A stretch of 64,000 nt of DNA from Brassica napus (taxonomy: Eukaryota > Streptophyta > Magnoliopsida > Brassicales > Brassicaceae). This document shows, one piece after another, positions 25,311 through 36,182 of this stretch. How positions within the stretch are numbered: the stretch's first letter is position 1; each line of letters begins with the position of its first letter. The notes beneath the pieces were generated by a model that saw nothing but the letters and a program-made list of their open reading frames with translations, was not told the origin of the DNA and made no database searches. The translations under genes were made by a program, and so were the position numbers. The stretch covers positions 5,479,726 to 5,543,725 of the forward strand of contig NC_063448.1 in the NCBI RefSeq assembly GCF_020379485.1, in the 5' to 3' direction.

Positions 25311-25575
25311 TGAGGGGTTTTACCACTACCAGTCTCTCCAACGAGAATTAGTGTTTGGTTGTCGTTAAAGATTATGAGAAATCCCCTTTCTGCTGCCACA
25401 CTGGTAGAGTCCTTCGTTTCTCAAGTATCTGGTAGTACTGGCGAATAAGGCTTTCCGTTCCATTTATTGATTCCACTGCCAATATCGGAGCTGAAGGCTC
25501 GTCCACCATATCGAATAAGCGCTGACTTTCCTCTTTCTCTCGATACGTCAAAGAAGAGGGGATGCAAGAGAAGAA
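25311..25575 (-). pseudogene. DEAH-box RNA helicase (PRP43-like) 5' exon fragment
   Basis: Read on the minus strand, the fragment shows ERKRKVS, LFDMVDEPSAP, INKWNGKPYS, LEKRRTLPVWQQK, DNQTLILVGETGSGKT in that order. This corresponds to the N-terminus and Walker A (GETGSGKT) of plant DEAH helicases of the PRP43 group (spliceosome disassembly). At least three frame changes separate the pieces, and nothing downstream of motif I is present. It abuts the F-box fragment at 25290 directly. It is most simply a captured or shuffled exon piece. Confidence 0.82.
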
Positions 25576-25929
25576 CGATGAAAGGCAACCGTTTGCTAAA
25601 GTTTGGCTTGACGGTGGCTAAAATTCTTATGGAATTTTAATCTAGCCCCAAATCTTTATGTATATTCTTTATCCGCTCAAATTATTTGGAAGGCAAACCT
25701 AGGACCCGTTTTAGTGGGCTGATAGTGGGCCCGTCTTTTATTTACGAGGCCTGGTTCAATAGCTAATGAAATATAACACCAAAGTTACTTGGTTACCTTT
25801 GTGCATCTGTTTAGTAGAGGGTAATTTTCAAAAACCAGAAAAAGAAGTGTATTTTTCAAATTCTATTTTGAATTTTGTTGTATAAAAAGAATATTTATTT
25901 TCATATATGCTATTTATATCATTATTATG

Positions 25930-25995
25930 TAAAATTAAGCATACAAAATCAGTTGTTACAAAAAAAAAAAAAAAAAAAAGCATACAAAATCAGTT
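25930..25995. repeat. Short direct repeat around a poly-A tract
   Basis: AGCATACAAAATCAGTT occurs on both sides (about 25937 and 25979) of an A-rich run of about 20 bases. This resembles a target-site duplication left by a tiny or lost retroposed insertion, or slippage. Confidence 0.5.
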
Positions 25996-26090
25996 ATAAT
26001 TTCTTTGTAACTAAGTCTTAATATTTGTCAAAATAATTAATGTGAGAATTAATTCTCAAATCTTTATTTTTAGGGTTCTTGTCGACCATA

Positions 26091-28689
26091 TCACAATACT
26101 AAAAGGCCAATATGCTGAGTCTGTAGGTTGCCACGTCACCAAAAATAATCAGCCAATCAGAACATTTCGTTTGGACACGTCAGACAGGCTTAAGTTGCTT
26201 CTGAGCTTCACGTTTTCTTTTTATTTGGAGTGGGCTTCTGGGCTTTGTTCGCATCGTTTATGGCCTTTATTTTTTTTTCACCTTTCGCGTGAACCCGATG
26301 AAGACGGAGGTCACGAGGATTAGTCACGAGAGCTTCCCCTTTACCTTTTCGTCTTCTCCGCTTGAAACCCTAGAGTCCTCAATCGATCCACTTCTTCTCA
26401 ATCAAAACTCCTCTTCTTCTCAATCAATCAATTTATTCTTAATGATTTCGTTTCAGTTTCCTCTATTCCTCATCCTTTAAATACTGATTTACTTTCGTTT
26501 GAAAAAAATCAAAACCCTTGATCTGCTCTAACCTAGATTCATGGCGATGAAACCGAATGGGAAGTCAATTGTCTCCTCTGGTTACGATGAAAAAGTCATG
26601 TTCTTCAAAGATGTCTCGCCGGGTCACCACGAAGCTCAGTTGCGATTTCGCCTCATCCATTTATGGGAGGCTTGGAACCCAGTAAAGAAGACGCTTATCG
26701 GCCTGGAGATGATACTCATCGACGAACAGGTACGGTATCTGGGTGCCAACAAATGTAGATTTGACTACGGATTTGTTCTACAATTATTTTTGGTTTTTTT
26801 TTTGTTTTTTTTCCTAAACTACTTTGTTGATGAATATGTTTTCTTTCGGCTTGATATAATTTCCACTAATCTTTAAGAAATACGTTTAAGTCAATGTTTC
26901 TTTAGAAGTTCATAGAGACTGTTATTTTCACGGTTATGTTTATTCCTAAACTACTTGATTGATGTTGTGTTTGGTTGCGACATTATATAGTTTCCAGTAT
27001 AAATTACCGAAATAAGTATATAGTTTAATTATTTCAAGATGTTCTTCAATTACTTATTTTTGTTTTGCTTATGTTTTTCTTTGCAGGGAGCTGTTATTCA
27101 AGGATTTATTTTCCCAAGACGTATTGAAAAATACTTGCCTGACATGAAGCAAGGATCTGTTTACAAACTCAACAACTTCTATGGATCCAGAAACAAGTCT
27201 GTGTTTTGGGTTGCTGATCATACCGCAACCGTGTCTTTCTCATGGGACTCAAAACTGTCGGTTCTTCAAGACTGTCGCACCCCTTTTGATGAAGACAGTT
27301 TTCGGTTTCATTCGTATGAAGAGTTTCAAGCTAACTCTGATCTCAAGGGAGATCTCTACGGTAAGCTCTGTAATTCCCCATAGAATTCTATGCTGATTAC
27401 AATTATATAGGTCTGAGGAACAAAGCATGAATTCCGCATATGTACGTGACTGTTATTGCATGAGTAATATTATAAGATAGTCACCGTTATTACGTGATTG
27501 TCCGCATATGTACATTACTCTCCATTCCAAATATAAAAAAAAATGATAGTATAAGATATGGCCATAATTTTCAACGCCACCGTTTTGGCAAGTCAAACCG
27601 AGGAAGTTAATGTTGTTTCCTTCCACTAACATAACAAAATATTCTGATATACAAGCCAATAAATTTCTAATTCTCCTTCATATACGCTAAGCTTAATCAT
27701 TTTCCATTATTGTGATACTGCTCAGAGAATCATTGAGGGATATACGATTAAATAAAAAACCCAACTTCATCTCTCCCATCTTCAAAATCAAGACTCAAAC
27801 CACAATATCAGAACCTTCTTCTAAGCTCTCCTACGTACGTATAATCTAGATCTCTAACATACAATCGGAGCTTTTCTAAAATCAAGATTACAAAAGGATG
27901 AAGAAAACTTTCAAACTAAGACTAGATCCTCCGAGTAATCAAAACTCCAAACTTATCAATTATGTGACTCAAATCATTCCCCAGAAATCTTACCACAAAA
28001 CTGCCATTAAATAAAAAACCTAACGTTGGTAAGCTTGATAATTGTTTTTTTTTCTAAAACAAATAAATGTTTTCTAAACTGTTAAAAAAATCTAAAGAGC
28101 TTGGAGAATTTGGGGAGTATTATTAGATGGTTCTATTAAAACCATATTAATGTGAAAAAAAACTATTAATGGCGAAAATATTTTTAATTAAAACTCAGAT
28201 ACAGTTTTACTAAAGTAATAAAATAGAATTCAATCATATTGTAGTATAATTACATATACACTATGAAATTTAGAACTGAATTATAGATGGGATGCAACTG
28301 GATCCCACAAATCTGTTAAAACTTGGTAAGGTTAGTAATCAATTATTAAAAAACATAAATTATTTTCCGTGGACTTATTTGTATGCTATAGAAAGCACTG
28401 TATTTTAGTATCTTTTTATTAACTACATATAATAGAACCTGGAACTATCATATATGACTATTTCTTTTTTATAAAACTTAGTATTAATAAGGAAAGAACA
28501 TGTATATTAATAAGAGTTAGTACTATTTCTTCTCAACTGGCTTTTTTTTTTACATTCAATGATTACTTTAATCCTGACACTATTTTACATTAAAAATAAT
28601 TTCGACAAAAATATATTAAACTTTTATGATATTCTGTTTTCACATTTTCATACAAAAATAATCCGGGCTACGCCCGGGAACAGCTCTAG
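26091..28689 (+). mobile_element. Helitron, non-autonomous, ~2.6 kb, carrying an RPA-like gene piece
   Basis: The left end is A|TC (TCACAATACTAAAAGG), resembling Brassicaceae Helitron 5' ends. The right end has the hairpin CCGGGCTACGCCCGG (about 28664-28678), followed 7 bases later by CTAG (28686-28689) and then T. Insertion between A and T without duplication, the 3' hairpin and the CTRR terminus are all as expected for a Helitron. No Rep/helicase is present, so it depends on another copy. It contains an OB-fold gene piece and a transcribed-looking leader. Confidence 0.82.
26541..27360 (+). pseudogene. RPA70-like OB-fold (DUF223-type) gene piece inside the Helitron
   Basis: Exon 1 (26541-26729) encodes 63 residues including FFKDVSPGHHEAQLRFRLIH. 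An intron with GT-AG ends follows, and exon 2 (27087-27360) encodes QGFIFPRRIEKYLPDMKQGS, VYKLNNFYGSRNK and HSYEEFQANSDLKGDLYG. This is the N-terminal OB-fold of the large Brassicaceae family of replication protein A 70-kDa-like proteins often spread by Helitrons. A donor GTAAGC follows exon 2, but no further exons (later OB-folds, zinc finger) are recognisable, so it is truncated. It may be transcribed, since an ordinary-looking leader precedes it. Function is unlikely. Confidence 0.75.
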
Positions 28690-29101
28690 TGGATTATAAA
28701 AGAGCCACTCTCCTTTCATTAAAGACACCAAGTAATCAACTCATACCAAATCCTTCACATGCTTTATTTTTTAGTTTATAGTTTTTTGTGTGTCTTAAAG
28801 TACAACATATTAAAAAAAATCGATAGATTCTATCTTTGGTGTTTGGAGATAGAAACACAACAGTTATATCCTGAAAATCTGAGCACTATAAAGAACATTT
28901 AAAAATTCAAAGAAAGAAATTTATCATTTTGACTCTTCAATTTTCTATATCAGTTTATTTCGATATTGCAATTTAGATTTATGTTTTATTATTTTTTATA
29001 AATATCAGTTATCTCATTGAAGTAAATTAAGGTTCCTACAAATACAAGATATATAAAAAGAAGGATTCATTGGTTGTTTCATAACAGAAAAGAAGAAAGA
29101 C

Positions 29102-29401
29102 ATGGATGCGACTTCACCACCAGCACTACCGGACAACATCATAGAAGAGATCTTATTGAGACTTAGGGTGAAAGAACTAATCCGACTCAAGTGTCTCTCA
29201 AAACAATGGAAATCGAGGATAGAGTCTCGCATTTTCGTTGTACGATTTCCACTTGGACCGCCCATCACTCATCTTGATGCTGCGTATCTTTATCCGTTTA
29301 GTAAAGCAGGTCTTCAAGTGTTTTCACGTGTCCTCCAAGTCTGTTTTTACTTTATGTTTTCTTCTATTTTGGAAAGCTCCTTATGTTCAACTTATATATG
29401 A
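29102..29401 (+). pseudogene. F-box protein N-terminal fragment, copy 2
   Basis: An open frame of 99 codons starts MDATSPPALPDNIIEEILLR and carries a clean F-box (about residues 8-45: LPDNIIEEILLRL, LIRLKCLSKQWKS). It lacks the usual C-terminal F-box-associated domain, and sequence after about residue 75 no longer looks coding. It lies 413 bp right of the Helitron end. A truncated gene is most likely; a minimal F-box peptide is a remote alternative. Confidence 0.65.
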
Positions 29402-32237
29402 TCTCATATATTTGGAAAGTTGAATGTTGTATTTGGAAGCATGAAAGAAAAATAAAATCTCTAGTTTGTTATTTGGCCTTATTCGTGAACTAGCCATATT
29501 TGGAGAAGAAATTAAGTAAATGTCATTGATTTTGACATAATGTAGAAACTAACATTTAGCACATCTTTGATCCGGTTGTACCCTTAATAGTAATAAGTAG
29601 CAGGTTATTGTGGTTGACGTAGATATATTAATAGCACATCACATAAAAAGGCAACGTCACATCATTATTTACTGCATACTTAGTTATTATGGATAGTAAA
29701 ATGAATAGATAATATATAAAGTTTTTTAATAAAAAAAGTATATTCCATATCACCGAAATATTATATAATTGTAATCACATTCACAACCACTAAATACTAA
29801 ACGTTATCCCAACTTTTAAATGCTAAGCCCCAAAAAACCCTAATCCAATGTTAACTTTAATCTTTCATAAACTAATCCAAATTTTGAAATTTCAGTAAGA
29901 TGCATTACTATTCTACATGAGACATATGAAATAGAAAAAGTGAAAATGTAATTGCAATCTAAATATCATTTTAACATATTTCTCAAATGTTGTATGTTTA
30001 TGCCTTCATGGAAGGTGGTAATACTTGCCCTAATGTCAACGCCAATCATACATAAACTAAACCCTATCTACTAATCACTAACCCTACATGGCAATATAAA
30101 CTCAAATCCGATGTCAACCCTAATCTTCCATAAACTAAAGTCTAGCCACTAATCACTAAACACTACATGGACAAGACATAGGCTTTTTACTTAATTACCA
30201 CAACCGCTAAATAATATACTCAAACTCCTACTCAGTAAATTTAAACCCTAGTCAGGAAACTATAAACCCAAATACAATCTATAAATTGTTTTCTAATATT
30301 AAATCCATGAAGGCACATTTATTTGGTTTGAAAGGTTGCATATGGGCTATACCATATAGTCTAAGTACTATGATAAACCTTACCGGGAAAACCTACATAT
30401 TAAAGCCGCTCACACCCGCAACTTACTATACCTAAACCCCTAAAAATTAATCGATTTATAACAATGATACAACAAGAAAATATAAACCCTCTTGTATCCT
30501 CGTAGCAAATCATATGTTGTTATTCGTAAACCATAAACCTAAATAGAATGGAACAAAGTAAATAACATAGTACGTATCGTTGAAATTATGAAATGTCTAT
30601 GATTGCATAAAAGAAATTGATGTTGACCTCAACTATATCCTCTCACCTTCAAAATACTAAACCCTAAACTCTAATCACTAAACTCTAACCCAAACATAAA
30701 TCATAAACCCAAATATAAACCAGAAACCCAAATAGAATAGAACAAAATAAATAACATAGTACATATTAGTGAAATTATGAAATGTCTAACCATACCCCTT
30801 CACCTTTTAAATACTAACCCCTAATTCGAATCAGTAAACCCTAACCCAAATATAAACTCTAAACCCAAATATCAAAATATAAAAAATACATAATATTACG
30901 TAATATTAAATTATATTATGTAAATATTAAACTATACAATATAGATCATAGTATGATTTTTACAGGCATAAAAACATGTAACGATAGTTAAAACTTAAGA
31001 AAATTGCAAACTATATTTCTTAACAAAATAGGTCACTTTTTAGTAATCGTCAAATAGAATGAAACATGATAAAATAGTATAGTAATACTACATAAGTCTC
31101 AAATTAGAAAATAGTATTACATAGAATGTATGGGACCCCATCACAATACTTCCTCGTAATGTTTCTACAATTCCAAATGGTCGTCCTCTAGTAAGTCTTG
31201 ATCAGTTCAATTCAACAAAGGTTGAAATAGCTATTTACCCTTTTCCAGATAGCTAGTTCAAATCCAGTTTTGAACAATCAACTTGGCATTCGTAAATCGT
31301 CCATTAAAAATCTGAGACACCGAAAAAAGGTAAATGTGTTAACATGACTATCAATATACATCAATTCACTTTTACAAAGCTATTCCATTTACCAACTCAC
31401 TTAGATGGAATGACTTAGAAATAGAATAGAAGAAACCATACTATGCAAAGAAAAAACCCCTAACTTGCGGTTACCATAGGTTAATAAACAGATTCTGACA
31501 TGCAATTTCAGATTCATGAAATCGAATCGACCAAATCGAAACTTACATTAGGAATGCAAATCGGCGAAGATCGACTCAAATCCCGACGGGCCTGTTACTT
31601 TCTTGTCTCTTCTCTAGATTTTGAAAGCGTTGAGCCAGAAACTCAGACAACACAATCCTCTTCGCAAACGCCTTTCTTAGTCGAATTAGCGCCGTGATTA
31701 AAATCGGTGAAAACGCAGTGGAGAGAATCTGGGGTGGAACTACTCAATTTCTCTGATTGTTACCAATAAAAAGTTATTGTGGAAAATGTGTAACTCTGAA
31801 AAAGATACGATTTATTTTTGCAGAATAATAATTATTAATTTAATATTTTAACAAGTAGGTTTTCCCGGTTTCGAACAGGGACAATACAACCATATTATAT
31901 AAAAAGCAAGAGAAACAATGAAAAGTTAGGGCTTTTAGTTATGGGACGAATTATAATATTTTTGATAGCCATACAATAAATTTCCGTTGTTATTTTGGTT
32001 ATATGTGAAATAGTTTATTTTATGCAACGAGTATGAAAAGGTTGAACTGAGCATGCACAAGCACATGTTTTTTTTTGTCAAAGCCAGATTAAATTAATAA
32101 TTATCATCTGCAATACAAGATTAAGACTGATAAAATGAAACTAACTGTAAGAAAATTGCTGACTAGTTAATTAGAGGCTTATAGACCTCTAGCTATGCTT
32201 CATAGATGCTTCCTTCTGTTGCGCAAAGGAATTGGAA
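29402..32237. repeat. Intergenic AT-rich region with degenerate telomere-like repeats
   Basis: Between about 29800 and 30880 many AAACCCTA/TAAACCCAAAT variants recur, together with a module containing AAATAGAAT(G/A)GAACAAA at about 30541 and again about 190 bp on (30731). This looks like the interior of decayed transposons related to the fold-back element at 51284-52292. A 65-codon ORF at 31500-31697 has no recognised motif. No gene is supported. Confidence 0.6.
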
Positions 32238-33808
32238 TCAAAGCAAACCAGAGTAACCAGCTGTGTCTAGAAGCACTGCTTTGATTTGTTCAGGAAACAC
32301 CTCGTGACCTTCTTGGCATTGCTGATTAAAAGAAACAAATCATGTTTATACTACTACTAATCCTCACTCACAATAATTAGTAATGCTCAGCATAGCATCT
32401 ACGTACTATGTTTACCTCAGCGCGGAAAACATCCAAAGCAAAACCGTTGAAACAGCTAATCACGGCCTGTTGAACATCCAATCCTAAGTCATCCAAAGCT
32501 CTCATGGTGGAAAGTAAAAGACCAGGTCGTCTTCCACAGAACATGTGAATGTTCACTGCCTTTCCTTCCCTTAACTTAACCTCAATCTGCTTAAAACAAA
32601 AACAAAGAAGCCTTACTTAAAAAAAAACTACAGAGTCTGGTTTGGTCCACAAGCAAACAAATGAGTTTATTCTTACTCTTGCTTGCTCGCCTTTAGGGCT
32701 TGACAAGGAGGAGGAAGACGGACACAACTCTTCCTTAACACGGTAAGGTAGCGTTTGTGGTGACGGTGTTAAGCCTGAAGAACTTGATGGAGTAGATTCA
32801 AGTTCAGTATGAAGATCATTGATTCTCTGTAAGAGCTCTTTAAGATAATCAATTGCATCACCAAGTATTGATGCTCTATCCATCTGCATGTAAAATCCAC
32901 AATTAAGAATCACGAAAAAATGAAGAAAAAAAAAGAAGGTAAGAATCTTTACTTACTTTGCTGATCTTGGGTACAACTGATCTGAGCATGTAAAGCCTAT
33001 CATTAAGCTTCTTCCTCCTCCTTCTCTCAGCCATTAGATTCTTAGCAGGCATCCCTTTCTTCTTCCCTTTGTTGTTATTATGCTCATCAGACTCGTAGTT
33101 AAAGATGTCCACGATTCCAGTACTAGTCTCATCACCAACCTCTCTCCTCATCTCAGAGGAAGAAGAGTCAGAGTTGCACATTTTGCTACTCCAACTCTGG
33201 TGCATTGCAGCTCGTTTCTGGAACAGCGTCGGCTCAGAGCCAGAGGAAGGCAAAACCTCTAAAGGTTTCAGAACCTTGGCTCTGTTCTCGAAAACGCCGC
33301 TCGCGACTCCCTCGAACTCCAGAGGGCTGAACACGTTGCATGACCGGGAAGAGAGAAAGTCCGGTGGTGGTGAAGTCATTACAGGGAAACTCATGGAGTT
33401 TGGAGTCTGGTTTAGTTGTCCTAAAAAAGGAGAGTCAAAACCAAAGTCATCAAAAGGGTTGTTGTTGTTGTTGGTGGTGGGGACGTTGAGGAGAGAAGCG
33501 ATGCAAGCTTTTGTAGCTAAGAAATACTGTTGCTGTTGTTGTTGCTGAGGAGTAGCAGAGTCGAGTGTGAAGTGTTGAAAGGGAGAAGAGGAGTCAATGG
33601 ATTGCTGAAGAAGGAGGAGCAGATTCTCTGAAGGGTTTAAAGGAAACCCACCATTGTTGAATCTGAACTCGTTTTGAGAATCATCGTGTGGTTGTGAGTT
33701 ATTAAACCAGTTTTCTTCTGGGTTTCTAACCCACGGCACAGGCTCATCGTTATAGCCCGCCTGAGAACGTTCTCCGGCGTCGTCGAGCCAAACTCCGTCG
33801 CCGTTCAT
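32238..33808 (-). CDS. SCRM2: bHLH transcription factor ICE2/SCREAM2
   Basis: Minus strand, four exons: 32957-33808, 32677-32883, 32416-32586 and 32238-32321; 1314 nt, 437 residues, close to the ICE1/ICE2 length. These factors heterodimerise with SPEECHLESS, MUTE or FAMA in stomatal development and activate CBF cold-response genes. Visible: a Gln run (about residues 87-93), the ICE-type KRAAMHQSW segment (about 198-206), and a basic helix-loop-helix beginning [20 protein letters not shown] with DNA-contacting Glu and Arg. The loop and second helix cross the exon 1/2 border ([22 protein letters not shown]). A Ser-rich linker, then a C-terminal ACT-like domain (exons 3-4, [20 protein letters not shown]) follow. 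All introns are GT-AG and in phase. Gene order beside DET3 and a NUDT12-like gene favours ICE2 over ICE1. Confidence 0.93.
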
Positions 33809-34558
33809 AGCTGAGAAAGTTGCGAACTTTGGAGAAGATACTTTGAATATTTTTCAGAGAGATGTTTATAAAGAAGGGAGGCGTTAAAGGGGAATCACGA
33901 GGATCTTGCAGAGGAGGTCTCTTCAAAGAAAAAGGCCAAATCTAAAAGACAGAGCTCAAACCCTAAAAAGTTAAAGATTTTTGAGGGATTCAAACAATTA
34001 CTTTTCTTTCTTCTCTTTAAAAGAGAGGAGTTGCCAATGATTCTCGTGACTCTATTTGCTTTCCGTCTCTCTTACTTCCACTTCATCTTATGCCACCTCT
34101 CTGTTTTTTTTTTTTTTTGCGGGAATAGTTCAGTGACAGTGTCAGAGCTGAACTTAGCAGAGGCTACAATCTACCGTTAGTTTTTAAAAAAAAATTGGAT
34201 TACTTCATTTATTTACATGTTATTAACTTGCAATTCATTCAATAACCAACACTTTTTTTTTTTGTAAATTGTTGGACAATTATAGCTATTACAAATTTCA
34301 TATTGTATTTGCCTTTTTGGATATCCAGCTACAAATTAGACTATTATACATTGAATCAATTATCGACCAGTAAAAGGTAAAAAGGGAATCCAATAATTCA
34401 AGATTAATTGGGATAAAAAGATGTCGGACGCAATGGTCCCTTTTTGTTATAACAACAAGGCCATGGTCCCCTTTTTTCATATTCCTAATCCTTTACCTCC
34501 ATTCATTTTTTTTTTTCTGAACTTGCCTCCATTCCTCCATTCATTTTTTAATAAGAAA
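33809..34558. promoter_or_regulatory. Upstream region of the ICE2-like gene
   Basis: The first ~300 bp hold a leader with AG-rich tracts (minus-strand CT) and probably the core promoter; I could not pick out a single certain TATA box. Beyond 34150 it is AT-rich with no gene. Confidence 0.45.
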
Positions 34559-36182
34559 CTAGATCTCGATCCGCGCGGTTGCGCAGGTGTTTATTTTTAT
34601 TTATATTTATATAATTTTTTATTTTACATTTTTAGTGATATATTATAAACATTAAGCATATTTTCAAAAGTGTATATGACTTATATTTAAATACAATAGT
34701 GTTATATTTTAGTTGTTTGTCATCCAATTGATTGTTTCAAACTGGCAATTGTATTTGCAGCTACTTATTATATTTTATTTTGTTAGATTTTTTGTTTGAT
34801 TATTAGATATTATAATATATGTAAAATTTAATAAACATGAAAAATTATTTTCATGTCCAATGAATTTTGTTGTAAACTGTATGATAATGTATTCTATGTA
34901 TAAATTTTCACTTGCTTGGTTAATGTTCGTAATGTGGTAATGCGTTAAATGAGATGGGCCATAAATATAATAGACTTAGTTTGTTATATAAAGCGACTAA
35001 TTGTGTTTGTAATATATAAATTAATATATTGTTTTGGCATAACCTATGCTTCGGAAACTAATTAAATCTTAGTGACACAAATGATAATATACCATGTAAT
35101 TATAAGATTAGTTTCAAAACATTTTCCTGTTTTAGTGGTATTTATACTTTTCAAAAAGATATAGTAAGATTTTATTAGATTACGATTTTAGAAAAATCTG
35201 TAAAATATTTTTTTATTTATTTTATTTTTAAAATATTTAAATATTTAGTTTAATTTGTTAAAATTAATGAGTCTCTTAGGTTTTATTATTAGGAAAATAC
35301 ATGATATTTTAATTAAAAGTTATTTAATTAAAATTTATTGACTTTTGAAGAAATGGTCTAAAACATTCTTAAACTCCATTTGATAGAGGTCAAATGTTAC
35401 TCACGTAGTAAATAATCTTTATTATTAATCAGGTTGTATAAAATTTTGAGTTTGCGTATTGTTAAAAATGTACCGTTAATGACTTATATATACAAAATAA
35501 TGAGTTTATGAAAGTATTAATAAGAAAGTAATAAAAGGTAGATAGTAATAGGAAAGGTATATAAAAGGTAAGAAGTCAGATAATAAAATTGAAATTGCTT
35601 ATAAATTAAATAGCTAAATATTAGGACACATATTTTTCAATGAAAAGTAAAATTATATTTTGTTTAATTTGATAAAAATGAAAAATATTTTTTAATTTAA
35701 AAAACATTAAATTAGTAAAATCAACATATTATATGAAGATTATATCAATAAAATAAATTATGCATATGTTATTAATTAAATTATATAATTTACATATAAT
35801 TATATTACTATATTTTAATTGATTGGTTTATTCGGTTTGATCGGTTTATATACCAAACATTTTCATATGCCACGGCTTCTTAAGAATAACATTCATTCGG
35901 TATATTCGGTATTATCAAATCCAAATCACTTTCTCTATTTCGGTTTGGTTTAGTTTTTGTTGGTTTGCTTTTACCGGGTTGAACACCCATATTTGCAATA
36001 TATATCATTAATGGTGTAAAACAAATACAAAAATACATGAATTAAAAAATTTAAATGATGGATCTTTTTTTAAACATCTTATTTAAATGATAGATCACAT
36101 AAAAAAAATTACGCATGTAAAAAGTTATGAATTATGTTTTAATGGTTGCATTGTGTTAGTGTCTAAAGTATATTATAAGGGA
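34559..36182 (-). mobile_element. Probable Helitron (minus strand); left edge supported, right edge tentative
   Basis: At the left, A|CTAG (34559-34562) is followed by CCGCGCGGTTGCGCAGG (34571-34587). On the minus strand this reads as a Helitron 3' hairpin followed by CTAG and T. The interior is AT-rich and noncoding, with TTCGGTTTG-type stretches near 35830-35980. The right end given here (TATAAGGGA, so minus-strand TCCCTTATA) is a guess because the next base is C rather than T. Confidence 0.5.

Noticed and set aside
31855..31885. tRNA T-arm-like TTTCGAAC stretch
   Set aside because: No acceptor stem, D-arm or anticodon arm can be formed around it; at most a worn SINE-like trace.
33105..33548. 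147-codon plus-strand ORF
   Set aside because: It is antisense to the large first exon of the ICE2-like gene and has no independent domain; it mirrors the Gln/Asn-rich coding strand.
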